A DNA stretch of 64,000 bases, taken from the NCBI GenBank assembly GCA_001429555.1, contig LMSR01000015.1, positions 458,410-522,409 of the forward strand. Reading direction: 5' to 3'. This DNA is from Nocardioides sp. Soil797 (GTDB taxonomy: Bacteria > Actinomycetota > Actinomycetes > Propionibacteriales > Nocardioidaceae). Positions 1-9,724 of the stretch are shown piece after piece. The position numbers were made by a program, and so were the translations under genes. Every line of letters starts with the position of its first letter. Position 1 is the first letter of the stretch. Under the pieces are notes generated by a model. The model was given only the letters and a program-made list of their open reading frames with translations, searched no databases and had not been told where the DNA came from.

Positions 1-736
1 GCTCACGCCCTTGGAGCGTGAGTGCGAGGGCCTCCTCGATCGTGAACCGGCCCTCATAGAGAGCGGTGCCGGCGATCGCTCCCTCGACCCCGAGGGGAAC
101 GAGGTCCATCAGCGCACGGATGTCGTCGAGGGTGGTCACACCACCGGAGGCGACCACTGGCTTGTCGGTGCGGGAGCAGACGTCGCGGAGCAGGTCGAGG
201 TTGGGGCCCTGCAGCATCCCGTCCTTGTTGACGTCGGTGACCACGTAGCGGGCACACCCCTCTGCGTCGAGGCGGGCAAGGGTCTCGTGGAGATCGCCAC
301 CTTCCCGCGTCCAGCCACGTGCCGCGAGAGTGGTGCCGCGGACGTCGAGGCCGATCGCCACGCGATCGCCGTACTCGCCGATGGCGCGGGCGCACCACTC
401 CGGGTCCTCGAGCGCAGCGGTGCCGATGTTGACCCGACGACACCCGGCATCCATGGCGGACTTGAGCGACTCGTCGTCACGCATGCCACCACTCATCTCC
501 ACGTCGATGTCGAGCGTGCCGACGATCGTGGCGAGCAGGTCACGATTGTGCCCGTGGCCGAAGGCGGCATCGAGGTCGACGAGGTGGATCCACTCGGCCC
601 CCGCGCTCTGCCAGCGGAGCGCGGCCTCGACCGGATCGCCGAACCGCTTCTCCGAGCCGTCCACGCCCTGCACCAGCTGGACGGCCTGGCCGCCCTTGAC
701 GTCCACGGCAGGCAGGAGTTCGAGGTAGTCGCTCAT
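1..736 (-). CDS. priA: Phosphoribosyl isomerase PriA (HisA/TrpF type), 3' end cut by window edge
   Basis: This is a (beta-alpha)8 barrel isomerase that converts ProFAR to PRFAR in histidine synthesis. In actinobacteria the PriA form also does the TrpF step of tryptophan synthesis. The visible 245 codons begin [13 protein letters not shown] and include [12 protein letters not shown], the IGLDVRG catalytic strand, ARGWTREGG and [14 protein letters not shown]. The RGW and DVxKDG segments are those expected of bifunctional PriA rather than plain HisA. The ATG at 734-736 is chosen because it starts [13 protein letters not shown], and a TAGGAT box lies 7 bases upstream. The stop lies beyond base 1, so the protein is nearly complete. 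It is the last visible gene of the his operon, separated from hisH by a palindromic repeat. Dual activity is inferred from the family. Confidence 0.93.
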   Translation of the reverse strand, partial: MSDYLELLPAVDVKGGQAVQLVQGVDGSEKRFGDPVEAALRWQSAGAEWIHLVDLDAAFGHGHNRDLLATIVGTLDIDVEMSGGMRDDESLKSAMDAGCRRVNIGTAALEDPEWCARAIGEYGDRVAIGLDVRGTTLAARGWTREGGDLHETLARLDAEGCARYVVTDVNKDGMLQGPNLDLLRDVCSRTDKPVVASGGVTTLDDIRALMDLVPLGVEGAIAGTALYEGRFTIEEALALTLQGRE

Positions 737-743
737 GCCCACG

Positions 744-749
744 ATCCTA
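744..749 (-). promoter_or_regulatory. Leaderless-type -10 box for priA
   Basis: TAGGAT on the minus strand ends 7 bases before the priA ATG. Transcription would then start at or next to the start codon. This would give priA its own promoter downstream of the repeat that separates it from hisH. No good -35 is seen. Confidence 0.5.
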
Positions 750-794
750 GGCAACGTGTTGACGGGTCCGAAGCCCATCCTGCCCTTTGGTCGA

Positions 795-850
795 CGCGTG
801 ACGTCATACGTTGCGGTTGCCTGAGCGACCGGTTCGCATGACGTCACGCG
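795..850. repeat. Family-A palindromic repeat, copy 1
   Basis: Arms CGCGTGACGTCATACG (795-810) and CGCATGACGTCACGCG (835-850) are complementary at 15 of 16 positions. They enclose a second short stem closed by a CTGA loop (821-824). Read on the minus strand it matches the copies at 47903-47948 and 55123-55168, sharing GACGTCATrCG, CCGGTCGC and CGTATGACGT. It lies between hisH and priA. Whether it acts as a terminator or is only a dispersed element cannot be told from sequence. Confidence 0.8.
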
Positions 851-872
851 CGAACGGCGCGCGAGGGGCGAG

Positions 873-1508
873 TCAGAGGGAGAGCACCCAGTTGCGCAGC
901 AGCGCAGCCCCTGCGTCACCCGACTTCTCCGGGTGGAACTGCGTGGCCGAGAGCGGTCCGTTCTCCACGGCAGCGACGAACCGGTCGCCACCGTGTTCTG
1001 CCCACGTGACCAGCGGTGCGCGAGTGCGGTTGTTCGTCTCCAGCGTCCAGTCGCGGACACCGTAGGAGTGCACGAAGTAGAACCGCTCGTCCTCCACGCC
1101 CGCGAAGAGCGCCGTGCCCGCCGGCGCCTCGACCGTGTTCCACCCCATGTGGGGTACGACGGGAGCCCGGAGCCGCTCGACGACACCCGGCCACTCGTCA
1201 CAGCCCTCCGTCTCGACGCCGTGCTCGACGCCACGTGAGAAGAGGATCTGCATGCCCACACAGATGCCGAGCACCGGACGCGCGCCGGCAAGGCGACGCC
1301 CGATCACCTCGTGACCGCGCACGGCACGCAGGCCGGCCATGCACGCGGCGTACGCCCCGACCCCGGGGACGAGCAGCCCGTCCGCATCCTGCGCGGCGAC
1401 CCGGTCCGAGGTCAGCGTCACCTCAGCGCCGGCGCGCTCGACGGCACGCACGACCGAGCGGAGGTTCCCGGACCCGTAGTCGAGCACAACAACAGTCGGC
1501 GACGCCAT
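873..1508 (-). CDS. hisH: Imidazole glycerol phosphate synthase, glutaminase subunit
   Basis: HisH hydrolyses glutamine and passes ammonia to HisF to make IGP and AICAR. The 211-residue class I amidotransferase has its nucleophile in GICVGMQ (Cys83). The His/Glu pair is in QFHPEKS (His192, Glu194). The start [14 protein letters not shown] is typical of the family. Its ATG lies 3 bases after the hisB stop, so the two are surely co-transcribed. hisF is not visible and may lie beyond the left edge. Confidence 0.96.
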   Translation of the reverse strand: MASPTVVVLDYGSGNLRSVVRAVERAGAEVTLTSDRVAAQDADGLLVPGVGAYAACMAGLRAVRGHEVIGRRLAGARPVLGICVGMQILFSRGVEHGVETEGCDEWPGVVERLRAPVVPHMGWNTVEAPAGTALFAGVEDERFYFVHSYGVRDWTLETNNRTRAPLVTWAEHGGDRFVAAVENGPLSATQFHPEKSGDAGAALLRNWVLSL

Positions 1509-1511
1509 GAC

Positions 1512-2123
1512 TCAGAGAGCGCCCTTGGTGGAGGGCACGCCCGTCTCACGCGGGTCGAGCGCGATCGCGTCGCGGAAGGCGCGGGCGAAGGCCTTGAACT
1601 GGGTCTCCACGATGTGGTGCGGTTCGCGACCGGCCAGCACCCGCACGTGGAGCGCGATGTGGGCGTGGAACGAGATCGACTCGAAGACGTGGCGGGTCAG
1701 TGAACCGAGGAAGAAGTTGCCGGCCGGGTTGCCGATCAGCACGTGCTCCTGGCCCTCCGGCTCACCGGTGTGCACGCAGTAGGGGCGGCCGGACACGTCG
1801 ACGACGGCCTGCACGAGCGCCTCGTCGAGCGGCACGGTGGCGTCACCGAATCGCCGGATGCCGACCTTGTCGCCCAGGGCCTCGCGGATCGCCTGGCCCA
1901 GCACGATCGCGGTGTCCTCGACCGTGTGGTGTGAGTCGATGTGGGTGTCACCGCTGGCGTGCACGACCAGGTCGACCAGGGAGTGGCGGGCGAATGCGGT
2001 GAGCATGTGGTCGTAGAAGCCGACACCCGTGGAGACCTGGCTCTGGCCGGTGCCGTCGAGGTCGAGCTCGACGTGGATCTTCGACTCCTTGGTCTCCCGA
2101 TCGATCCGTGCGGTCCTGCTCAT
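1512..2123 (-). CDS. hisB: Imidazoleglycerol-phosphate dehydratase
   Basis: This enzyme dehydrates IGP to imidazole acetol phosphate. The 203-residue protein is the monofunctional form without an N-terminal phosphatase domain. The manganese-binding repeats are visible as SHHTVED near residue 65 and [13 protein letters not shown] near residue 170. FYDHML and [13 protein letters not shown] are also conserved. It lies 13 bases downstream of the hisC stop in the his operon, and the CCCCTCC stretch just before it on the plus strand gives a good GGAGGGG ribosome site. Confidence 0.96.
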   Translation of the reverse strand: MSRTARIDRETKESKIHVELDLDGTGQSQVSTGVGFYDHMLTAFARHSLVDLVVHASGDTHIDSHHTVEDTAIVLGQAIREALGDKVGIRRFGDATVPLDEALVQAVVDVSGRPYCVHTGEPEGQEHVLIGNPAGNFFLGSLTRHVFESISFHAHIALHVRVLAGREPHHIVETQFKAFARAFRDAIALDPRETGVPSTKGAL

Positions 2124-2136
2124 CCCTGCCCCTCCT

Positions 2137-3243
2137 TCATGACCCGGCCTTCATGGCCTCGGTCAGTGCGTTCTTGAAAGTCGTCATCTCTTGCGGCGTC
2201 CCGATCGAGACCCGGAGCCACCCCTCAGGCCCGGTCTCCCTGATCAGCACACCACGGTCCAGCAGCTGCTGCCAGACCGCGTGCCGGTCGTCGAAGGTGC
2301 CGAACAACGCGAAGTTCGCGTCGCTGTCGGCGACCTTCAGGCCCTGCTCGCGGAGCCAGCCTACGGTCTCGTCACGCTCGCGGCGCAGGTCGTCGACCCG
2401 GCCCAACAGCTCGGGAGCGTGGCGCAGCGCGGCCAACGCGGTCGCCTGGGTGACGGCGGACAGGTGGTAGGGCAGGCGTACGACGCGCACGGCGTCGCAG
2501 ATCTCCGGCGCCGCAGCGAAGTACCCGAGCCGGGCACCGGCCAATGCGAATGCCTTGCTCATCGTGCGCGAGACCACGAGGTTGCGGTGCTGCGGGAGCA
2601 GTTCGAGAGCACTCGGCGTCCCGGAGCGGCGGAACTCGCCGTACGCCTCGTCGACCACGACGACGCCACAGTGGTCACCATCGGCTGCCGCCTCGCACAG
2701 CATCGCCACTGCCTCGGGCGGCAGCGCGGTGCCGGTCGGGTTGTTCGGCGAGGGCAGGAGCACGACGTGGGGCCGGTGCTCGTGGATCAGCTCGCGTGCG
2801 GCATCGAGGTCGAGCGAGAAGTCGGCTTCACGGCGTCCGGCCACCCATGCGGTCATCGCGTCGCGGGCGTACTCGGGATACATGGAGTACGTCGGAGCGA
2901 AGCTCAGCGCCGTGCGACCGGGGCCACCGAAGGCCTGCAGCAGTTGCAGCATGACCTCGTTGGAACCGTTGGCCGCCCACACCTGTGCCTGGGTGACACC
3001 CTGTCCCCCGTCGGTGTTCAGGTAGTCGGCGAGGGCCGTCCTGAGCTCGGTGAACTCACGATCGGGATAGCGGTTCAGGGTCACCGAGGCCTCGGCCACC
3101 GAGGCAGCGATGTCGGCAACCACCTCGGCCGACGGGCCGTAGGGGTTCTCGTTGACGTTGAGCTGGACCGGGACGTCGAGCTGTGGGGCGCCGTAGGGCT
3201 CGATGCCCTGCAGCTCCTCGCGCAGAGGAGGCCAGGTGGACAT
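2137..3243 (-). CDS. hisC: Histidinol-phosphate aminotransferase
   Basis: This PLP enzyme of fold type I transaminates imidazole acetol phosphate to histidinol phosphate. Visible features are VNENPYGPS near the start, PNNPTG, the DEAYGEF loop, the PLP lysine in [17 protein letters not shown], and the C-terminal [14 protein letters not shown] arginine motif. The ATG at 3241-3243 ([11 protein letters not shown], 368 residues) is preferred because AGGGG lies 8 bases upstream. A GTG at 3252 overlapping the hisD stop as GTGA is the alternative. The upstream ribosome site sits next to the repeat that forms the 3' end of hisD. Confidence 0.95.
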   Translation of the reverse strand: MSTWPPLREELQGIEPYGAPQLDVPVQLNVNENPYGPSAEVVADIAASVAEASVTLNRYPDREFTELRTALADYLNTDGGQGVTQAQVWAANGSNEVMLQLLQAFGGPGRTALSFAPTYSMYPEYARDAMTAWVAGRREADFSLDLDAARELIHEHRPHVVLLPSPNNPTGTALPPEAVAMLCEAAADGDHCGVVVVDEAYGEFRRSGTPSALELLPQHRNLVVSRTMSKAFALAGARLGYFAAAPEICDAVRVVRLPYHLSAVTQATALAALRHAPELLGRVDDLRRERDETVGWLREQGLKVADSDANFALFGTFDDRHAVWQQLLDRGVLIRETGPEGWLRVSIGTPQEMTTFKNALTEAMKAGS

Positions 3244-3248
3244 GACGC

Positions 3249-4610
3249 TCACCCCTGGTCTCGAGACGGTCGCTGCGCGACCTCCTCGGCCGACGACGCG
3301 GACTGCGAGTCCTGCTGCGCGAACCGCGCCGACACACCTGCCCCGTGACCGGGCAGGTCTTCCGCCTCGGCCAGGGCCACCACGTGGTCGGCCACCTCGG
3401 CCAGCGCCGCACGGGTGTAGTCGACGACGTGCATCTGCTTGAGGAACGAGTCGACGCCCAACCCCGAGGAGTGGCAGGCGCAACCGGCCGTCGGCAGCAC
3501 GTGGTTGGAGCCGGCGCAGTAGTCACCCACGGCCACCGGAGACCACGGGCCGATGAAGACAGCGCCCGCGTTGCGCACCCGAGCCGCGACCGCGGCGGCG
3601 TCACGGGTGTGCACCTCGAGGTGCTCGGATGCGTAGGCGTTGACCACGTCGAGACCTTGGTCCACGTCGTCGACCAGCACGATCGCCGACTGCTCCCCCG
3701 CGAGTGCCTGGGCGACCCGCTCGGAGTGCCGGGTCGCAGCCACCTGCTTCTCGAGCTCAGCCGTCACGTCGTCGGCCAGGACGTCGGAGTCGGTGACCAG
3801 CAACGACGCGGAGGTGCCACCGTGCTCGGCCTCGGTGAGGAGGTCGGCCGCCACGAAGGCGGCATCGGCGCTCTCGTCGGCCAGGATCGCGATCTCGCTG
3901 GGCCCGGCCTCCGAGTCGATGCCGACCACGCCACGAAGCAGTCTCTTGGCGGCGGTGACATAGAGGTTGCCGGGGCCCACGACCATGTTGACCGGCTGGC
4001 AGGGACCTGCCCCGTGGGCCAGCATTGCGACGGCCTGGGCGCCGCCGACGGCGTACACCTCCTCGACACCGAGGAGGGCGCACGCGGCCAGAACGGACGG
4101 ATCCGGAAGTCCCGTCTCGCGAGTCGGCGGGGTGGCCAGCGCGATCGAGCCGACCCCGGCGACCTGGGCGGGCACGACGTTCATCACGACGGTCGACACC
4201 AGCGGAGCCAGACCACCGGGGACGTAGAGCCCCACCCGGTCCACCGGAACGGACCGGTGCGTGACCACGGCTCCGGGAGCGACATCGACGACGGTGTCGT
4301 CGCTCAGGTCGGCCTCGCAGGCGGTGCGCAACCGACGGATCGACTCCTCCAGCGCCGCTCGCACTGCTGGGTCGAGGGCACTCAGGGCGTCGTTCGTGGC
4401 CTCGACCGGCACCCGGATGTCGGCAAGTCGAACCCCGTCGAAGCGCTCGGTGAGCTCGACCACGGCCTCGAGGCCGCGGGTGCGGACGTCATCGACGATC
4501 GGACGCACCACATGCAGCGCGGCCTCCACGTCGAAGTCGGCCCGCGGCACCGCGGTCCGATAGTCGACGGGCGCTCCTGCGCGGCCACGGAGGTCGATGC
4601 GACGAATCAT
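3249..4610 (-). CDS. hisD: Histidinol dehydrogenase
   Basis: This zinc enzyme oxidises histidinol to histidine with two NAD+. The 453-residue protein shows [31 protein letters not shown] (zinc and catalytic region), and the C-terminal block [23 protein letters not shown]. It is first in the operon and has a leaderless-type promoter. The usual end is near DLPGHG. Here about 25 residues follow, and the last dozen ([13 protein letters not shown]) are encoded by a family-B palindromic repeat at 3257-3291, so the tail looks acquired. Confidence 0.96.
   Translation of the reverse strand: MIRRIDLRGRAGAPVDYRTAVPRADFDVEAALHVVRPIVDDVRTRGLEAVVELTERFDGVRLADIRVPVEATNDALSALDPAVRAALEESIRRLRTACEADLSDDTVVDVAPGAVVTHRSVPVDRVGLYVPGGLAPLVSTVVMNVVPAQVAGVGSIALATPPTRETGLPDPSVLAACALLGVEEVYAVGGAQAVAMLAHGAGPCQPVNMVVGPGNLYVTAAKRLLRGVVGIDSEAGPSEIAILADESADAAFVAADLLTEAEHGGTSASLLVTDSDVLADDVTAELEKQVAATRHSERVAQALAGEQSAIVLVDDVDQGLDVVNAYASEHLEVHTRDAAAVAARVRNAGAVFIGPWSPVAVGDYCAGSNHVLPTAGCACHSSGLGVDSFLKQMHVVDYTRAALAEVADHVVALAEAEDLPGHGAGVSARFAQQDSQSASSAEEVAQRPSRDQG
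3257..3291. repeat. Family-B palindromic repeat, copy 1 (in hisD 3' end)
   Basis: The element starts GGTCTCGAGACGG, has the hairpin GGTCGC-TGC-GCGACC at 3268-3282, and ends CCTCCTCGGCC. It matches copies at 47094-47160 and 61927-61968, which share GGTTTCGAGACGG-like and TCCTCGACC-like ends. It codes for the last residues of HisD and lies directly before the hisC ribosome site. Confidence 0.75.
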
Positions 4611-4617
4611 GGTGGCG

Positions 4618-4623
4618 AGTCTA
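4618..4623 (-). promoter_or_regulatory. Leaderless-type -10 box for hisD and the his operon
   Basis: TAGACT on the minus strand ends 7 bases before the hisD ATG. It is probably the main promoter of hisDCBH. No leader peptide or attenuator fits in so short a space, so control by a classical his attenuator here is unlikely. Confidence 0.5.
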
Positions 4624-4715
4624 GTTGTCGTCGTCGCTCGACCTCACCCGGTTTCGGCTGGCGACACACCGCCCTCCCGCGCGGGTCGAACCGTGCGGTC
4701 CGCGCACGCTCCGCA

Positions 4716-6608
4716 TCAACGGCTCGGGGCCAGGGTGACCAGGACCGGCAGATGGTCGGAGAGCTCCGAGGCCACCGCACGCGGGTCGGACGGGGTCAAC
4801 GCAGACGTGACGAACACGTGGTCGATCTGCTGCTCCGGATCATCGGCCGGCGAGGTCACCACGGGGCGGTCTCCGTCGAGGGCATCGGAGAGCCCGCTGT
4901 CCAGCAACGCCTGCCAGGACAAAGACCCCGGTTCGAGGTTGAAGTCACCACCGAGGACGACCGGGTTGCCGGCATCGGCGCGTCCTCGCACGAAGTCCGC
5001 AATGTCGCGAGCCTGATCGAGCGAGCCGTCTCCCTCACCACCATGAGGCTGCACATGGGTGGAGACCACGTCGTACGCGGTGCCGTCGAGATCGACCGTC
5101 AGGGCCAGTGCCTGGGCGCCGGTGACCGCGTCGTACGACGGCAAGGGGTGTGCGTCGACATCGGTGACCGGCAGGTTCGTCAGCACCGCGTCGCCCCAGA
5201 CCGGGTCAGCGGCCGGACCGAAGTGTGCCTCCATGTCGAGCAGCCTGGCCAGGATGGCGAGCTGGTCCTGTCCCCCGTTGAGCAGCCAGGCCCGGTCGAT
5301 CTCGCTGAGGAGCACGACGTCGGGTTGCTGCCGGGCGATCACCCGGGCGACTGCGCGTGGTTCGAAGGTGCCGTCCATGCCGTAGCCCATGCGCAGGTTC
5401 CAGGCGAGCACACGCAGACCCTCGTGAGGATCTGACCGGGCTGCGACGGGTTGCACCGTCACGTTCGGGCCCAGCGCACCGGCCACCACGGCGGCCGTGC
5501 CGGCGATGACGGTCAGGGCTGTCGAGACCGGAGCCATGCCGTGGCGCCGACGCGGCCGGGCCGTTGCGTCGGCTTCCCGACCCACGACACGCACGCCGAG
5601 GACTGTCAGTCCCGCCGCGAGGAGGACAAGGAGGAGATCGGCGCGATAGCCGAGGTCGTAGCCGGCGTAGTAGGCGAAGAACAGCACGACCCAGAGCACG
5701 GCGCCGAAGGCTGCACCCGCGACGGGTCCGGCAGCGGTCGGCGAGAACGGCCGACCCAAGGCGCCGAGGAGCACGATCAGCGCAGGCATCCCGACGGCGA
5801 AGAGGGGCAGCGTCCAGGACCGGGCCGAGTCCGGCAGCATCACCACCGCGGTGCCACCGGTCAGTGCCGCTCCGGCGACCAGCACGGCGAGGCGTCCGCG
5901 CAGCCATCCGGGATCGTGCCGGATCCATCGAGCCACCAGCACGCCCGCGGCCAGGCCCAGGACCACCAGCGGCGGCCCCCAGGCCTCGCTGGTGGCCGAT
6001 CCCCGAGCCGGGTTGGCGGCCCAGGTGCCGGCCAGCAGAAAGGAGGGCAGCAGCACGAATGCCACCTGGCGCGTTGCCGGCGATGCCTCGGCGCTCCGGT
6101 TCGTCACCAGTGTGGCGACCACCAGAGCGATCTGCACGGCCAGGACGGTCCATCCCCAGGCGTCCGAACGCCAGACCGCGGCCCAGGTGCCGAGGGCCGC
6201 GTGGGAGGTGCCGGCCAGGGCCAGCCCGACGGCGTACCCCTCGACCAGGCGGTCGCCCCAGAACTGCGTGGCCAGGCAGCACCACCCGATCGCGCACGCG
6301 ACCCCCACCGACGACCACCACAGCTGGGCCGGACCGCCGCCGACCACCTGGAGGCCGACCCGGCAGGTGCCGGCCGCCACCAGACACCCGACGAGCACGA
6401 GGTGACCGGGGACCCCGGTGAGGCGGACCACGAGGAGCGGAAGCAGCCCGGCCAGGACCACCGCGAGCGCAAAGGCTCCCATCAACTCGGCCGGTGTCGA
6501 GGCAGCCTGCCCGAAGATCGTGATCAGCGACGGCGCCCACACCCGGAGGAGGTCGACCAGCAGCCACATTCCTGCCCCGACTGCGCATGCCTGCTTCATG
6601 GAAGACAT
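4716..6608 (-). CDS. Polytopic membrane protein with C-terminal EEP phosphatase/nuclease domain
   Basis: The 630-residue protein has about ten hydrophobic segments over residues 1-385. An endonuclease/exonuclease/phosphatase domain follows from about residue 398. The EEP motifs are all present: LAWNLRMG, LLSEID, STHVQPHGG, VLGGDFNLEP, QIDHVF and SDHLPVLV. These supply the metal-binding Asn and Glu and the catalytic Asp and His residues. The domain should face outward after the last membrane segment, where it could act on a phosphodiester or phospholipid; the true substrate is unknown. The start may be the ATG at 6608 or 6599. It is divergent from the LON-domain gene with only 20 bases between them. 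Confidence 0.85.
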   Translation of the reverse strand: MSSMKQACAVGAGMWLLVDLLRVWAPSLITIFGQAASTPAELMGAFALAVVLAGLLPLLVVRLTGVPGHLVLVGCLVAAGTCRVGLQVVGGGPAQLWWSSVGVACAIGWCCLATQFWGDRLVEGYAVGLALAGTSHAALGTWAAVWRSDAWGWTVLAVQIALVVATLVTNRSAEASPATRQVAFVLLPSFLLAGTWAANPARGSATSEAWGPPLVVLGLAAGVLVARWIRHDPGWLRGRLAVLVAGAALTGGTAVVMLPDSARSWTLPLFAVGMPALIVLLGALGRPFSPTAAGPVAGAAFGAVLWVVLFFAYYAGYDLGYRADLLLVLLAAGLTVLGVRVVGREADATARPRRRHGMAPVSTALTVIAGTAAVVAGALGPNVTVQPVAARSDPHEGLRVLAWNLRMGYGMDGTFEPRAVARVIARQQPDVVLLSEIDRAWLLNGGQDQLAILARLLDMEAHFGPAADPVWGDAVLTNLPVTDVDAHPLPSYDAVTGAQALALTVDLDGTAYDVVSTHVQPHGGEGDGSLDQARDIADFVRGRADAGNPVVLGGDFNLEPGSLSWQALLDSGLSDALDGDRPVVTSPADDPEQQIDHVFVTSALTPSDPRAVASELSDHLPVLVTLAPSR

Positions 6609-6616
6609 CCTGCCGC

Positions 6617-6622
6617 TACTGT
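6617..6622 (+). promoter_or_regulatory. Leaderless-type -10 box for the LON-domain gene
   Basis: TACTGT lies 6 bases before the ATG at 6629. It falls inside the 20-base gap between two divergent genes, so any longer leader would overlap the neighbour. Confidence 0.4.
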
Positions 6623-6628
6623 GGAGAA

Positions 6629-7303
6629 ATGACCGAGAGGCTGCCGCTGTTCCCCCTCAACACGGTGCTCTTCCCCGGCATCTCGGTGCCGCTGCGGGTC
6701 TTCGAGGACCGTTACCGTGCCCTGGTGCATGCATTGATGCGCATCGACGACCCGGCCGAGCGCCTCTTCGGCTCGGTCGCGATCCGTGAGGGGTTCGAGG
6801 TGGGCGAGCGTGGGGGCCAGTCCCTGCACCGGATTGGCTGCGTGCTGCAGCTGACCGACATCGAGTCCCACTCCGACGGCACGTTCGACATCGTCGCGGT
6901 CGGGCGTGGCCGCCTGCGCCTGGAGTCCTTGGAGACCACCGGTGACTTCCTTGCCGGCCAGGTCGACCTGTTCGACGAGGAGACCGAGCCGGAGGCCGAC
7001 CCTGAGGGCGTCGCCTCGGTGGCTCGTGCCACCTTCGAGACCTATCGCACCGTGCTCTCCGAGATCCGCGGCGAGGACGTGCTCACCGGCGATCTCCCCC
7101 GCGATCCCACGTATCTGTCCTGGACGATGGCGGCCACCTGCCTGCTCACCATGCGCGATCGCCAGATGCTCCTCGAGGCCGACACGGCACCCATCCGGCT
7201 GGCGATGCTCACCGAGATGATGCGTGAGGAGATCCGGGCGATGATCATCCTGCCCTCGCTGCCGGCGACCGAGGTGTCGCGCACCGGCTGGTCCCCCAAC
7301 TGA
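6629..7303 (+). CDS. LON peptidase substrate-binding domain protein
   Basis: This is a stand-alone LON N-terminal domain of 224 residues without ATPase or protease domains. The start RLPLFPLNTVLFPGISVPL and RVFEDRYRAL are the family signature. GRGRLRLE follows, and the C-terminal half is helical. Stand-alone LON-N proteins are common in actinobacteria and their role is not well defined; a part in protein quality control is assumed from the fold. The ATG at 6629 is chosen over an upstream ATG at 6587 because homologous sequence begins at RLPLFPLN. The YbaK gene follows after 8 bases. Confidence 0.88.
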   Translation: MTERLPLFPLNTVLFPGISVPLRVFEDRYRALVHALMRIDDPAERLFGSVAIREGFEVGERGGQSLHRIGCVLQLTDIESHSDGTFDIVAVGRGRLRLESLETTGDFLAGQVDLFDEETEPEADPEGVASVARATFETYRTVLSEIRGEDVLTGDLPRDPTYLSWTMAATCLLTMRDRQMLLEADTAPIRLAMLTEMMREEIRAMIILPSLPATEVSRTGWSPN

Positions 7304-7311
7304 GCTGCGCC

Positions 7312-7806
7312 GTGGCGAAGAAGAAGAACGGCGGTACGCCGGCAACCGTGGCGCTGGCTCGTCACGGAGTCGACTTCACCGCGCATACCTATGTCCACGA
7401 CCCACGCGTGAGCAGCTTCGGCCTGGAGGCCGCCCAGGCCCTCGGTGTCGAAGCCGACCGGGTGTTCAAGACGCTGGTGGCCAGCGCCGAGGGCAGCCTG
7501 GTGGTCGGCATCGTTCCGGTCACCCGACAGCTGGACCTGAAGGCCCTGGCCCGGTCCGTGGGGTCGAGCAAGGCCACCATGGCCGAGCAGTCGGCCGCCG
7601 AGCGCAGCACCGGCTACGTGGTCGGAGGCATCTCACCGATCGGCCAGAAGCGAAGCCTGCTCACCGTGCTCGACGACTCCGCGCTGGCCCACCCGACGAT
7701 CTTCGTCTCCGGAGGTCGTCGCGGCCTGGATCTCGAGCTCACCCCGGCCCACCTGGTGGCCGTGGTCGGTGCTCGGGTCGAGCGCATCGCCCGACCCGAG
7801 CACTGA
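7312..7806 (+). CDS. ybaK: YbaK/EbsC-type Cys-tRNA(Pro) deacylase
   Basis: This editing domain removes cysteine mischarged on tRNA-Pro. The 164-residue protein shows LGVEADRVFKTLVA with the conserved lysine, GGISPIGQKR, and the ILVSGGRRG-like element TIFVSGGRRGLDLEL. It starts at a GTG 8 bases after the LON gene stop, with a basic KKKNGG head, so the two are probably translated together. A second, more distant YbaK-fold gene lies at 52171-52635. Confidence 0.92.
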   Translation: MAKKKNGGTPATVALARHGVDFTAHTYVHDPRVSSFGLEAAQALGVEADRVFKTLVASAEGSLVVGIVPVTRQLDLKALARSVGSSKATMAEQSAAERSTGYVVGGISPIGQKRSLLTVLDDSALAHPTIFVSGGRRGLDLELTPAHLVAVVGARVERIARPEH

Positions 7807-7835
7807 CCGGGGTCCCTCAGGACTCCTGGCTCAGG

Positions 7836-9677
7836 TCACCCGGTGGTGATCTTGATCAACGCGTGCACCTCGTCGCCGTCGGTCCACGAGCTGATGCCCA
7901 GGGCCTCGAGCGGGTCGGCGTTGTCGATGACCTCCTGGGGCGCCTCGGCGGCCCGGAGCACCTCCAGCAACCAGTCCCCGGAGTCGAAGTTGGCGAAGAG
8001 GATGGCTGAGGAGTCCTCGGCCTCGGGCACCACGGATCGGAACGTGTCGTCGTCGCCGAGATCGCCCTGCTCGGCGAGCTCGTCGATGTAGGCCTGGCTC
8101 GGCGAGACGATGACGTAGCCGTCGTGCTCCTCAGAGGCCAGCATCTCCACGTCGGAACCGAGCTCGTCAGCCAGCTGGGTCCGCATCTTGTCGAGCGTTG
8201 CCTCGATCTGGTCGGGGTCACCCTTGATCTTGAGTGCCACCGGAAGCTCGGTGGGCCCGAGCTCGACGACCTGGTCGGGGTCGAAGTTGCTGTCGAGGGC
8301 CAACACGAACGAGTCCCCGAACAGCGTCTCGAGGTCATCGGGCAGGGACAATCCGGTCTCAGCCTCTGCCTCGGCGATGGTGTCCTCGTAGGACTGCGTG
8401 GACTGCTCCTCGATGATGGGTCGCAGCTGGTCCAGCAGCGCCGCGCCCCAACCGTCTGCCATCCCGGCTCCGACCGCCACGGCGGTGCTGTCCGGAAGGG
8501 TGGCCAGGGTGTCGTCACCACGGTCACCGCTGATCAGCTTGCTGGTTGCGGTGTTCACCTGGCCGGTGGCGAACTCGATCTCGAGGCTGCCGTCGTTGAA
8601 CCGCACCGTGCCGGCACCGCCCTTGAAGTCTTCGAGGGCGTTCATCAGCTCGTCGCTCTCCGCGCCGACTTCGGACTCCATCGCATCGGTCAGCGGGGAG
8701 AACCGGGCCAGCTGCTCTCCGGCATCCGAAGAGGCATAGACGTTGATCACGCCCGGGTCCCCGGCCGCGTCGGTCCACTTCTGGTACTGGTCGTCGTCCT
8801 CGAGGCTGGCGTCCTTGGCGTCGTCAACGACGCGCTCGGCGATGTCCTCGGTCTCAGCCAGCACCACCCAGTCGCCGTTGAAGGCGTAGCCGCCGATGTC
8901 TTCGCTCTCGCCGCTGGCCTCGTTGCCGCAGTTGACGATCTTGTTGAGGCCGTCCTCGGCCTTGTCCTGGTTCTTGACCTGGACCACCAGCACCGGGTCA
9001 GGGTGTTCATGGCCCTGGTCGACCACCGCGAGTGCCGCACGGTCACCGAGCCACGGCTCGATGTCGTCGTCGTAGTCGAGCTCGGTGCAGGCACCGGAGT
9101 CCTGGATCCACTCGAAGATCTTCTTGCGTACGTCGTCATCGGTCTCGAGTCCCGTGTTCTCCTTGAACGCGGGGAACTTGCGCAGTGCCTTGAGCGCCTC
9201 GATCTTCTGCTCACCCGAGGGATCGAGGTCGACCGAGAGATAGGCCAATGTGTCATCCGGAAGCGCCTCTGCCGGCTGCGGCCCCTGCTTGAAGAACGAC
9301 ATCCAGGCCCACACGCCACCACCGATGAGAACGACCATCGCGCCGACCACGGCACCGATCACCAGGCCGCGTCGTCCACCACGCCCCGACCGCTTCTCGC
9401 GGGGCATCGCCGCGCCGGGTCCGGCACTGAGCTGCTCCGCGAACGGTGCGGCTGCGGGCTGCTGCGCGTAGGGCGCCGTCATGTCGGGACCGGGCGCGTA
9501 GGGGCCGGGTGTGTGAGGCCCCGGCTGGTAGGGGCCGGACTGGTAGGGGCCGGGCTGGCCCTGCTGAGGGACTGTCGGCCCCTGCTCAGGGGAGTTGCTG
9601 TTGCCCTGCCCGTAGCCGGGCTGGCCGTAGGGATCGTGGCCCCCGCCGGCCCCTGGCGGTGGATTCTGAGAAGGCAC
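7836..9677 (-). CDS. DUF3352 membrane-anchored protein
   Basis: The 613-residue protein begins with about 95 residues rich in Pro, Gly, Gln and Tyr, including GPYxPGP-like repeats. A basic stretch and one membrane helix follow (VIGAVVGAMVVLIGGGVWAW, near residues 106-125). The large acidic extracytoplasmic DUF3352 region starts near PAEALPDDTLAYLSVDLDPSGEQKIEAL. The family is actinobacterial and its function is unknown. The GTG at 9677 follows GGGGGAA. A TAGCCT at 9722-9727 on the minus strand could be its -10 box with a leader of about 38 bases. Confidence 0.85.
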   Translation of the reverse strand: MPSQNPPPGAGGGHDPYGQPGYGQGNSNSPEQGPTVPQQGQPGPYQSGPYQPGPHTPGPYAPGPDMTAPYAQQPAAAPFAEQLSAGPGAAMPREKRSGRGGRRGLVIGAVVGAMVVLIGGGVWAWMSFFKQGPQPAEALPDDTLAYLSVDLDPSGEQKIEALKALRKFPAFKENTGLETDDDVRKKIFEWIQDSGACTELDYDDDIEPWLGDRAALAVVDQGHEHPDPVLVVQVKNQDKAEDGLNKIVNCGNEASGESEDIGGYAFNGDWVVLAETEDIAERVVDDAKDASLEDDDQYQKWTDAAGDPGVINVYASSDAGEQLARFSPLTDAMESEVGAESDELMNALEDFKGGAGTVRFNDGSLEIEFATGQVNTATSKLISGDRGDDTLATLPDSTAVAVGAGMADGWGAALLDQLRPIIEEQSTQSYEDTIAEAEAETGLSLPDDLETLFGDSFVLALDSNFDPDQVVELGPTELPVALKIKGDPDQIEATLDKMRTQLADELGSDVEMLASEEHDGYVIVSPSQAYIDELAEQGDLGDDDTFRSVVPEAEDSSAILFANFDSGDWLLEVLRAAEAPQEVIDNADPLEALGISSWTDGDEVHALIKITTG

Positions 9678-9724
9678 CTGGTTCCCCCATCTGGATGATC
9701 GTGCGCACGCCTGGGACGTTCAGG

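Noticed and set aside
3345..5435. A 696-residue plus-strand frame covering hisD and part of the EEP gene
   Set aside because: It spans two well-supported genes on the other strand and their intergenic gap, and has no family-like sequence.
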